DNA of 12,347 nucleotides from an uncultured beta proteobacterium (lineage in GTDB: Bacteria; Pseudomonadota; Gammaproteobacteria; Burkholderiales; Burkholderiaceae_C), in assembly GCA_903958915.1 (NCBI GenBank), contig CAJBVC010000553.1, positions 1 to 12,347 on the forward strand, written 5' to 3'. Position numbers and translations under genes: made by a program. Below, piece by piece: positions 1-7,206 of this stretch (its first letter is position 1; every line of letters starts with the position of its first letter). The notes beneath the pieces are model-generated. The model did not search any database. It had not been told where the DNA came from and saw only the letters and a list, made by a program, of their open reading frames with translations.

Positions 1-2
1 TG

Positions 3-227
3 ACCGATCTGGAGATGCCGGTGATGGATGGATTTACCCTGACGCGCAATATCAAGCAGGACGGGCGTTTCAAGGGGTTGCCTGTCATCATCCACTCATC
101 GCTCACCGGAACGACCAACGAAGGCCACGTCAAGAGTGTTGGCGCCGATGCTTACATTGCCAAGTTCATGGCTGAAGAACTCGCAGCCACCATTCGCGAA
201 GTGCTGCTGCGCGCCGGTCACGGCTAG
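3..227 (+). CDS. cheV: Chemotaxis protein CheV, C-terminal receiver domain (5' end outside window)
   Basis: Only the last 74 codons are present. The reading frame is open from base 3 to the TAG at 225-227, and the true start lies to the left. The fragment is the second half of a response-regulator receiver domain. It shows the phospho-acceptor aspartate context T-D-L-E-M-P-V-M-D-G (Asp codon 6-8), the switch Ser/Thr region H-S-S-L-T-G, and the conserved lysine in A-K-F (codon 162-164). The run N-E-x-H-V-x-S-V-G-A-D-A-Y-x-A-K-F is what I recall from CheV proteins, which join a CheW-like coupling domain to a receiver and tune chemoreceptor-CheA signalling at the cytoplasmic face of the membrane. 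No output domain follows the receiver, which also fits CheV. The CheW half is not visible, so a different receiver-terminated chemotaxis protein is possible. The next gene begins 14 bases downstream on the same strand. Confidence 0.75.
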   Translation, partial: TDLEMPVMDGFTLTRNIKQDGRFKGLPVIIHSSLTGTTNEGHVKSVGADAYIAKFMAEELAATIREVLLRAGHG

Positions 228-241
228 TCCGTTTTTGGACC

Positions 242-3200
242 ATGAATGCACCCCGCGATGTGCCGCCCTCGTCCGGCAAAGTTCTGCAATCTGTAACGCT
301 TGATGACAAATACGCGCTAGCTTGCGGACAGGCGTTCATGAGCGGTGTGCAGGCACTGGTTCGTCTGCCAATGCTGCAGCGTGTGCGCGATCAGAAGATC
401 GGCAAGAACACTGCCGGCTTCATCAGTGGCTACCGTGGATCGCCCCTGGGTGGTTATGACCAGGCGCTCGTCAAGGCGCAGAAGTACCTGAAAGAACACC
501 ACGTTGTTTTCCAGCCAGGAGTCAACGAAGAACTCGCCGCCACCGCCGTCTGGGGCACCCAGCAGCTGGGCTTTGCACCGCCCGGCAGCAACAAGTACGA
601 CGGTGTTTTTGGGATCTGGTATGGCAAAGGTCCGGGCGTGGACCGCTGCTCCGATGTATTCAAGCATGCCAACATGGCCGGCACTACGCCCTGGGGCGGT
701 GCGATTGCGGTAGCAGGCGACGACCATGTCGCCAAAAGCTCGACGGCGGTGCACCAGAGTGACCATGTCTTCAAGGCCTGCGGTTCACCGGTCTTCTTTC
801 CGGCCTCGGTGCAGGAGATTCTGGACCTTGGCTTGCATGCATTCGCCATGAGCCGCTTCTCCGGTGTCTGGGCGGGCATGAAGACGATCCAGGAAATAGT
901 TGAGTCCAGCGCCACGGTGTCAGTCGACCCGGACCGGGTGAAGATCGTCATGCCAACCGACTTTGCGATGCCTGCGGGCGGCGTGCATATCCGCTGGCCC
1001 GACGCTGCGCTCGACCAGGAAGCGCGGCTGTTCTATACCAAGTGGTATGCGGCGTTGGCGTATATCCGGGCCAACCGCCTGAACTACAACGTGATTGAAG
1101 GGCCGAATGACCGCTTTGGCCTGATTGCAAGCGGCAAGGCCTACAACGACACCCGCCAGGCGCTGCATGATTTGAGCCTGGATGATGCCACCTGCCGACG
1201 GCTGGGCATTCGGGTGCACAAAGTGGGTGTTGTGTGGCCGCTGGAGGCGCAGTTGACGCGTGACTTTGCCACCGGTTTGCGCGAAATCCTGGTGGTGGAG
1301 GAAAAGCGCCAGATCATTGAGTACCAGCTCAAGGAGGAGTTGTACGCCTGGCGCAGCGATCTGCGCCCCACCGTACTGGGCAAGTTCAACGAAGCCGATG
1401 GTGATGCGTCCCCTGGCGGGGTGGGTAGCTGCGGGGAATGGGCCCTACCCAACCCGAGCGCGAGCACATTGCTGCGCGCCAATGCCGATCTGACGCCCGC
1501 CATCATTGCCCGGGCCATCGCGCAGCGGCTCAGAAAACTGGGCATAGACGCCGACACGCAGGCCCGCATCGATGCCCACCTGGCCATCCTGGACGCCAAG
1601 GAACGCGCCATGCAGGTGCTGGCCATTGAAGGCGTGAAAGGTGCAGACCGCCAGCCCTGGTTCTGTTCCGGTTGCCCGCACAATACCTCCACCAAGGTGC
1701 CGGAAGGTTCGCGTGCCATGGCCGGCATTGGCTGCCATTTCATGACCATCTGGATGGACCGCTCCACCGTGGGGTTTACCCAGATGGGTGGGGAGGGTGT
1801 GCCGTGGGTGGGCCAGCAACCGTTCTGCAATGACCAGCACGTATTTGCCAACCTCGGCGACGGTACCTACTTCCACAGCGGTTTGCTGGCAGTGCGCCAA
1901 AGCATTGCGGCAGGCGTCAATATTACGTACAAGATTCTGTACAACGATGCGGTCGCCATGACCGGAGGCCAGCAGGTGGGCGAGCGGCCCGAAGGCCACT
2001 CGGTGGTGCAGATCGCGCAAAGTATGCGTGCCGAAGGCGCGGTGAGAATAACCATCGTGACCGATGAGCCGGAGAAGTACGCTTCGGTGCAAGGCATTCC
2101 CGCAGGAATCGCCATCCAGCACCGCGACGTGCTGGATGCGGTGCAAAAGGAATTCAGAACCATCCAAGGCACCACGGTCATCATTTACGACCAGACCTGC
2201 GCCACCGAAAAACGCCGTCGACGCAAACGCGGCACCCTGGAGGATCCGGCACGCCGGGTGGTGATCAACGAACTGGTGTGCGAAGGTTGCGGTGACTGTG
2301 GCGTGCAGAGCAACTGCCTGTCGGTGGAGCCGTTGGAGACCGAGTTTGGTCGCAAGCGCAGAATCAACCAGAGTACGTGCAACAAGGACGTGTCCTGCGT
2401 CAAGGGCTTTTGCCCCAGCTTTGTGACTGTGGAGGGCGGCAAGCTGCGCAAAAAGGACAAGTCGGCGGCACCCTCACCGTTTGACCTGGGAGCCTTGCCT
2501 GAACCGCAGTTGCCGATGGGTGGTGGCGTTTTGGCGCAGGATGCGTGGGGCATCATCGTGGCTGGCGTGGGTGGTACCGGCGTCATCACCATTGGGCAGT
2601 TGCTGGGGGTGGCCGCGCACCTCGAAGGCAAGGGCGTGGTCACGCAGGACGCCGGCGGTCTGGCGCAAAAAGGGGGCGCCACCTGGAGCCATGTGCTGAT
2701 TGCACCGAAGCAGGATGCCATCTACACGACCCGCGTGGCCATGGCCAGCGCCGATCTGGTTATTGGTTGCGACCCGATTGTGGTGGCCAGCAAGGAGACT
2801 GCTGTGCGCATGCGCGCCGGGCGCACCCACGTGGCACTGAACTCCAACGCCGTACCGACTGCGGCCTTCGTCGCCAACGCCAACTGGAGCAACCCTGGCC
2901 AGCAATGCGTCGCCGAGATAGCGACCATGGTGGGTGACCAGGCGCTGGGCACCTTCGATGCGGATGCGATTGCGGCGCAGTTGCTGGGCGACACCATTTA
3001 TACCAACCCCATCATGCTGGGTTTCGCCTGGCAAAAAGGCTGGATTCCGCTGGAGCGAGCGTCGCTATTGCGGGCCATTGAACTCAACGCCGTCGCGGTG
3101 GAGAACAACAAGGCCGCCTTTGCCTGGGGTCGTCGTGCAGCCCACGATTGGCCAGGAATGCAAAAGTTGCTCAAGCCGGGACAAATCATTGCATTCACGC

Positions 3201-3853
3201 CCCGTGGTCAGGAGCCGCTAGACGCGACGGTGCAAAAACGTGTCGAATTCCTGACCGACTACCAAAACGCTGCTTATGCCGAGAAATACCGTGCGCTGGT
3301 TTCCAGAGTACAGGCGGCCGAGCAAGCCGTTTCCCCCAATGGGAAATTGCCATTGACAGAAGCCGTCGCACGGTATTTCTTCAAGCTGATGGCGTACAAA
3401 GACGAGTACGAAGTGGCGCGATTGCACTCGGACCCCGAATTCCACAACAAGTTGGCGGCGCAATTTGAAGGAGACTTTACCTTGCGCTACCATCTGGCGC
3501 CGCCGCTGCTGGCAGCGCGCAACGCAGCGGGAGAGTTGCAAAAACGCCCCTACGGTGCCTGGATAGGCACAGCTTTTCGCTTGCTGGCGCCGCTCAAGGT
3601 ACTGCGTGGGGGCCCGTTGGACATTTTTGGCTACAGCGAGGAGCGGCGTCAGGAGCGTGCTTTGGTGCACGAATATGCGGCGGTGGTGGAAGGGTTTCTG
3701 CCCCAACTCACCGCGAACAACCACGATGCGGCGGTGGTCTTTGCCCGCTTGCCCGAACAGATCCGTGGTTTTGGTCACGTCAAGGCGCGCCACCTGACAG
3801 CGGCGCGCGCGCTGTGGAGTCAGTCGATCGAGCAGTTTCAGCGGGCAGCGTAG
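242..3853 (+). CDS. Indolepyruvate:ferredoxin oxidoreductase family protein (fused, 1203 aa)
   Basis: The family oxidises indolepyruvate and related aryl-pyruvates with coenzyme A to aryl-acetyl-CoA, CO2 and reduced ferredoxin, in breakdown of aromatic amino acids. Visible parts, in order: an N-terminal pyrimidine-binding type region (about residues 25-430, with I-S-G-Y-R-G-S-P-L-G-G-Y); a thiamine diphosphate-binding region with C475-S-G-C478-P-H-N, the G539-D-G541 motif and N568-D569 about 27 residues later; a cysteine cluster C680-x2-C683-x2-C686-x5-C692 followed by C713, C719 and C724, a likely iron-sulfur site; a gamma-subunit type domain starting with the nucleotide-type loop G775-V-G-G-T-G780; and a C-terminal extension (about 990-1190) typical of the long bacterial form. 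Archaeal enzymes split these parts over IorA and IorB. Length is normal for the fused bacterial type. ATG 242 is the first start in frame and has only a weak GGA at 237-239 before it. All key residues look intact. The exact substrate cannot be read from sequence. Confidence 0.93.
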   Translation: MNAPRDVPPSSGKVLQSVTLDDKYALACGQAFMSGVQALVRLPMLQRVRDQKIGKNTAGFISGYRGSPLGGYDQALVKAQKYLKEHHVVFQPGVNEELAATAVWGTQQLGFAPPGSNKYDGVFGIWYGKGPGVDRCSDVFKHANMAGTTPWGGAIAVAGDDHVAKSSTAVHQSDHVFKACGSPVFFPASVQEILDLGLHAFAMSRFSGVWAGMKTIQEIVESSATVSVDPDRVKIVMPTDFAMPAGGVHIRWPDAALDQEARLFYTKWYAALAYIRANRLNYNVIEGPNDRFGLIASGKAYNDTRQALHDLSLDDATCRRLGIRVHKVGVVWPLEAQLTRDFATGLREILVVEEKRQIIEYQLKEELYAWRSDLRPTVLGKFNEADGDASPGGVGSCGEWALPNPSASTLLRANADLTPAIIARAIAQRLRKLGIDADTQARIDAHLAILDAKERAMQVLAIEGVKGADRQPWFCSGCPHNTSTKVPEGSRAMAGIGCHFMTIWMDRSTVGFTQMGGEGVPWVGQQPFCNDQHVFANLGDGTYFHSGLLAVRQSIAAGVNITYKILYNDAVAMTGGQQVGERPEGHSVVQIAQSMRAEGAVRITIVTDEPEKYASVQGIPAGIAIQHRDVLDAVQKEFRTIQGTTVIIYDQTCATEKRRRRKRGTLEDPARRVVINELVCEGCGDCGVQSNCLSVEPLETEFGRKRRINQSTCNKDVSCVKGFCPSFVTVEGGKLRKKDKSAAPSPFDLGALPEPQLPMGGGVLAQDAWGIIVAGVGGTGVITIGQLLGVAAHLEGKGVVTQDAGGLAQKGGATWSHVLIAPKQDAIYTTRVAMASADLVIGCDPIVVASKETAVRMRAGRTHVALNSNAVPTAAFVANANWSNPGQQCVAEIATMVGDQALGTFDADAIAAQLLGDTIYTNPIMLGFAWQKGWIPLERASLLRAIELNAVAVENNKAAFAWGRRAAHDWPGMQKLLKPGQIIAFTPRGQEPLDATVQKRVEFLTDYQNAAYAEKYRALVSRVQAAEQAVSPNGKLPLTEAVARYFFKLMAYKDEYEVARLHSDPEFHNKLAAQFEGDFTLRYHLAPPLLAARNAAGELQKRPYGAWIGTAFRLLAPLKVLRGGPLDIFGYSEERRQERALVHEYAAVVEGFLPQLTANNHDAAVVFARLPEQIRGFGHVKARHLTAARALWSQSIEQFQRAA

Positions 3854-3983
3854 CGTCAGGAAGCCCGACGGCAACCTGAAAAGCCGTGCCAGTTTACAAT
3901 CGTAGGCTGTCCGGGCGTCGCCCAATCGTTTCTAACGACGCGGTTGCATGCAGCGAACCCATCCAATTTGTCTTCCATTCTGT

Positions 3984-3987
3984 GGGG
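3984..3987 (+). promoter_or_regulatory. Probable ribosome binding site of yajC
   Basis: A GGGG run (in TGTGGGG) stands 7 bases before the GTG at 3995. It supports GTG as the yajC start over the in-frame ATG at 3944, which has no purine-rich stretch at a suitable distance. Confidence 0.5.
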
Positions 3988-3994
3988 TTTTCCA

Positions 3995-4324
3995 GTGTTT
4001 ATTTCTTCTGCCTTTGCCCAAACTGCTCCCGCCGCTGCTGGGGGAGACATGCAATCGTCTCTGATGAGCATGTTGCCTTTGGTGCTGATGTTCGTCGTAC
4101 TGTATTTTGTAATGATCCGTCCCCAGATGAAGAAGCAAAAGGAGCACAAGGCCATGATTGATGCGATCGCCAAGGGAGACGAAGTGGTGACCGCCGGCGG
4201 CGTGCTGGGTAAAGTCAGCAAACTCGGAGACAACTATGTTGGCCTTGAGATCGCCAGCGGCGTGGAAGTGCAAATCCAGCGCAGTGCGGTGGTGCAAGTG
4301 CTTCCCAAAGGGTCCATCAAGTAA
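3995..4324 (+). CDS. yajC: Preprotein translocase subunit YajC
   Basis: YajC is a small inner-membrane protein that copurifies with SecD and SecF and associates with SecYEG. Its own role is accessory and not essential in model bacteria. From the chosen GTG the product has 109 residues, the usual size. It has a short N-terminus ending in A-F-A-Q, a Gly/Ala stretch, one transmembrane helix at about residues 24-41 (L-P-L-V-L-M-F-V-V-L-Y-F), the family signature I-R-P-Q-M-K-K-Q-K-E-H (41-51), then a cytoplasmic domain with G-D-E-V-V-T-A-G-G (61-69). An in-frame ATG at 3944 would add 17 residues (M-H-A-A-N-P-S-N...) that do not look like the family, and the GTG has the better ribosome binding site. 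The stop is 22 bases before secD, so the genes form one operon. The N-terminus could be read as a signal peptide, but the single helix after it fits a membrane anchor. Confidence 0.92.
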   Translation: MFISSAFAQTAPAAAGGDMQSSLMSMLPLVLMFVVLYFVMIRPQMKKQKEHKAMIDAIAKGDEVVTAGGVLGKVSKLGDNYVGLEIASGVEVQIQRSAVVQVLPKGSIK

Positions 4325-4346
4325 GTCTGCCTGTTAGGGTTGAATC

Positions 4347-6224
4347 ATGAACCGATATCCGGTCTGGAAGTACGCGATCATTGTGATCGCGGTGGTGGTT
4401 GGTGCCCTCTACGCCCTCCCCAATTTGTTTGGCGAGTCACCAGCGGTGCAGGTCACGGTGGCCAAGCCTTCGATGAAGCTGGATGCTGCCACCCTCACCC
4501 GGGTGGAGGAAGCCCTCAAGGGGGTGGGATTGTCGCCAGAAGCACTGCTGCTCGAGGGGACCTCCATCAAGGCGCGGTTTAACAATACCGACACCCAGCT
4601 CAAGGCCAAGGACGCCATTCAAAAGGCGCTCAACCCGGATGCCGCTGAACCCGGTTATGTGGTGGCGCTCAATCTGTTGACGCGTTCACCCGCGTGGCTG
4701 AGCGCGCTGCACGCTAATCCCATGTACCTGGGCCTGGACTTGCGCGGCGGCGTGCACTTCATGCTGCAGGTGGACATGCAGGCGGCACTGTCAAAAAGGG
4801 CCGAGTCTCTGACTGGCGACATTCGCAGTGGTTTGCGTGAGAAGAACGTGCGCCACAGTGGCATTACCCGCAGCGGGAAAACCATTGAAATCCGTTTCCG
4901 GGACGCGCCGGCTGCAGAGGCGGCCAAACGCCTGATTCAGGACCAGTTTCCGGATCTTGAAACGGTAGAAACACCCGATGGCGCGGAAGTGAGGATGGTG
5001 GCTACCATCAAGCCGGCGTCCGCTCGCAACGTACAGGATCAGGCGATCAAGCAGAACATCACCACGCTGCACAACCGTATCAACGAACTCGGTGTGGCCG
5101 AGCCTGTGATTCAGCAGCAGGGACTCGACCGCATCGTGGTCCAGCTGCCTGGCGTGCAGGACACTGCCAAGGCCAAGGATATTCTGGGTCGCACCGCCAC
5201 GCTCGAGTTGCGCATGGTCGATGACAGCACCGAAGGGCGCGCCGCAGAAATGGGTACCGGCATGGTCCCGTTTGGCTCCGAGCGGTTCCTCGAGCGTGAT
5301 GGTCGCGCCGTGATTGTCAAGAAGCAGGTGATCCTGTCAGGCGACAGCCTGACCGATGCCCAACCCGGGTTTGATTCTCAAACCCAGCAACCCAAGGTCG
5401 ATTTAACGGTGGACGCCAAGGGTGGCCGCATCATGCGCGACGTGAGCCGCGAAAACCTCAAGAAGCGCATGGCCATCGTGCTGTTTGAAAAAGGCCGTGG
5501 CGAGGTGTTGACTGCGCCGGTCATTCAGGGTGAGTTGGGCAACCGGTTCCAGATTTCAGGCTCCATGACGGTGGTGGAAGCCAACGACCTGGCCCTGTTG
5601 CTGCGTGCCGGTTCTCTTGCAGCACCGATGGAAATCATCGAAGAGCGCACCATTGGCCCAAGCCTTGGCGCGGAAAATATTGCCAAAGGCTTCAACAGCG
5701 TGACCTGGGGCTTTCTGGCGGTGGCCTTGTTCATGTGTGCCTACTACATGCTGTTTGGCGTGATTTCCAGCGTTGCACTGGGTGTCAATTTGCTGCTGCT
5801 GGTGGCCTTGCTGTCCATGCTGCAGGCCACCCTGACACTGCCGGGTATGGCTGCCATGGCCCTGGTTCTGGGTATGGCGATCGACTCCAACGTGCTGATC
5901 AACGAACGGGTGCGGGAGGAACTGCGGGGCGGTGCCTCGCCACAGGCGGCCATCCATGCCGGGTACGACCGCGCCTGGGCCACCATCATCGACTCCAATG
6001 TGACCACACTGATCGCTGGCCTTGCGCTGTTGGCCTTTGGCTCCGGGCCGGTGCGCGGCTTTGCCGTAGTGCACTGCCTGGGCATTTTGACGAGCATGTT
6101 CTCGGGCGTGTTTTTCTCCCGCGGCGTGGTCAACCTCTGGTACGGCCGCCAGAAGAAACTCAAGGCGGTGTCTATCGGTACCGTTTGGCGTCCTGATTCC
6201 GCCAATCAGGTCACGACCAGCTAA
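4347..6224 (+). CDS. secD: Protein translocase subunit SecD
   Basis: SecD forms with SecF an inner-membrane RND-superfamily motor that uses the proton-motive force to help complete protein export through SecYEG. The product has 625 residues, close to E. coli SecD. A first transmembrane helix lies at about 8-27. The large periplasmic P1 region follows and opens with the signature L128-G-L-D-L-R-G-G-V, and a later stretch reads V-V-Q-L-P-G-V-Q-D-T-A-K-A. Five more helices fill about 450-600. The conserved G509-M-A-I-D513-S-N-V-L-I-N-E-R motif carries the membrane aspartate that corresponds, as I recall, to the proton-pathway residue Asp519 of E. coli. The ATG is preceded by AGGG at 4336-4339 with a 7-base spacer. 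The gene follows yajC by 22 bases and precedes secF by 11. Nothing is truncated or substituted at the motifs I can see. Confidence 0.98.
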   Translation: MNRYPVWKYAIIVIAVVVGALYALPNLFGESPAVQVTVAKPSMKLDAATLTRVEEALKGVGLSPEALLLEGTSIKARFNNTDTQLKAKDAIQKALNPDAAEPGYVVALNLLTRSPAWLSALHANPMYLGLDLRGGVHFMLQVDMQAALSKRAESLTGDIRSGLREKNVRHSGITRSGKTIEIRFRDAPAAEAAKRLIQDQFPDLETVETPDGAEVRMVATIKPASARNVQDQAIKQNITTLHNRINELGVAEPVIQQQGLDRIVVQLPGVQDTAKAKDILGRTATLELRMVDDSTEGRAAEMGTGMVPFGSERFLERDGRAVIVKKQVILSGDSLTDAQPGFDSQTQQPKVDLTVDAKGGRIMRDVSRENLKKRMAIVLFEKGRGEVLTAPVIQGELGNRFQISGSMTVVEANDLALLLRAGSLAAPMEIIEERTIGPSLGAENIAKGFNSVTWGFLAVALFMCAYYMLFGVISSVALGVNLLLLVALLSMLQATLTLPGMAAMALVLGMAIDSNVLINERVREELRGGASPQAAIHAGYDRAWATIIDSNVTTLIAGLALLAFGSGPVRGFAVVHCLGILTSMFSGVFFSRGVVNLWYGRQKKLKAVSIGTVWRPDSANQVTTS

Positions 6225-6235
6225 AGGGAAACGTT

Positions 6236-7189
6236 ATGGAATTCTTCAAGATTCACCGTGATATTCCGTTCATGCGGCATGCACTGGTGTTCAACCTGGT
6301 CTCTTTTGTGACCTTTGTCGCCGCGGTGTTCTTCCTGTTCTCGCGTGGCTTGCATCTGTCGGTGGAGTTCACTGGCGGCACATTGATGGAAGTGAGCTAT
6401 TCGCAGCCGGCCGACCTCAACGCCATTCGTGCACAGGTGGGGCGACTGGGATTCACCGACGTTCAGGTACAGAACTTTGGCACTGCACGGGATGTGTTGA
6501 TCCGGCTGCCAGCGGTCAAAGGCAGTAGCTCGGCACAGCAAAGCGAACAGGTACTGACGGCGCTCAAAGTGGTTGATCCGACGGTGTCCTTGCGCCGCAC
6601 CGAGTTTGTGGGACCCCAAGTGGGCGATGAGCTGGCGGCCGACGGCCTGAAGGCGCTGGCTTTCGTGGTGGTGGGCATCATGCTGTACTTGGCAATCCGC
6701 TTCGAATGGAAGTTCGCTGTCGCCGCCATCATTGCCAATATGCACGATGTGATCATCATTCTCGGATTCTTCGCGTTTTTTCAGTGGGAGTTCTCCCTCC
6801 CTGTGCTGGCGGCGGTGCTGGCGGTGCTGGGTTACTCGGTCAACGAGTCGGTCGTTATCTTTGACCGAATCCGTGAGAACTTCCGCCGCTATCGCAAGAT
6901 GAATACAGAGCAGATCATTGACAATGCCATCACCTCCACCATCAGTCGTACCATCATCACCCACGGTTCGACCCAATTGATGGTGCTGTCCATGCTGTTG
7001 TTTGGTGGCGCCACTTTGCATTACTTTGCTTTGGCGCTGACCATTGGCATCCTGTTCGGTATTTACTCGTCGGTGTTTGTGGCTGCCGCCATTGCCATGT
7101 GGCTGGGCATTCAGCGCGAAGATCTGATCAAGGGTGGTGTGAAGAAGGAAGTGGATCCCAACGATCCCAATGCCGGGGCAACCGTTTAA
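6236..7189 (+). CDS. secF: Protein translocase subunit SecF
   Basis: SecF is the partner of SecD in the proton-driven export motor. The 317 residues match the usual length (E. coli about 323). Helix 1 is at about residues 16-38, followed by the periplasmic P4 region with the start motif V-E-F-T-G-G-T-L-M-E-V. Helices 2-6 lie at about 138-290. The signature G-Y-S-V-N-E-S-V-V-I-F-D210-R-I-R-E-N-F is present, with Asp210 at the conserved position, as is the later S-R-T-I-I-T-H-G-S-T segment. The C-terminus is short and charged. A clear AGGGA (6225-6229) lies 6 bases before the ATG. The secD stop is only 11 bases upstream, so translation is probably coupled. A perfect 9-base tandem repeat (GGCGGTGCT twice, 6811-6828) sits in helix 4 and simply encodes alternating Ala/Val/Leu. 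Confidence 0.98.
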   Translation: MEFFKIHRDIPFMRHALVFNLVSFVTFVAAVFFLFSRGLHLSVEFTGGTLMEVSYSQPADLNAIRAQVGRLGFTDVQVQNFGTARDVLIRLPAVKGSSSAQQSEQVLTALKVVDPTVSLRRTEFVGPQVGDELAADGLKALAFVVVGIMLYLAIRFEWKFAVAAIIANMHDVIIILGFFAFFQWEFSLPVLAAVLAVLGYSVNESVVIFDRIRENFRRYRKMNTEQIIDNAITSTISRTIITHGSTQLMVLSMLLFGGATLHYFALALTIGILFGIYSSVFVAAAIAMWLGIQREDLIKGGVKKEVDPNDPNAGATV

Positions 7190-7206
7190 GTTTAAGATTC
7201 CTTCCC

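Noticed and set aside
1445..2167. 240-codon open frame on the - strand inside the oxidoreductase gene
   Set aside because: No domain is visible, the composition is that of an antisense shadow, and it lies inside the conserved thiamine diphosphate region of the real gene.
6811..6828. Perfect 9-base tandem repeat GGCGGTGCT in secF
   Set aside because: It keeps the frame and encodes a normal transmembrane stretch of alternating Ala, Val and Leu, so no separate role is needed.
7099..7206. Upstream ATG start for the DUF1631 gene
   Set aside because: It would overlap the last 91 bases of secF and add an Arg/Ser/Gly-rich N-terminus that reads like secF codons shifted by one base.
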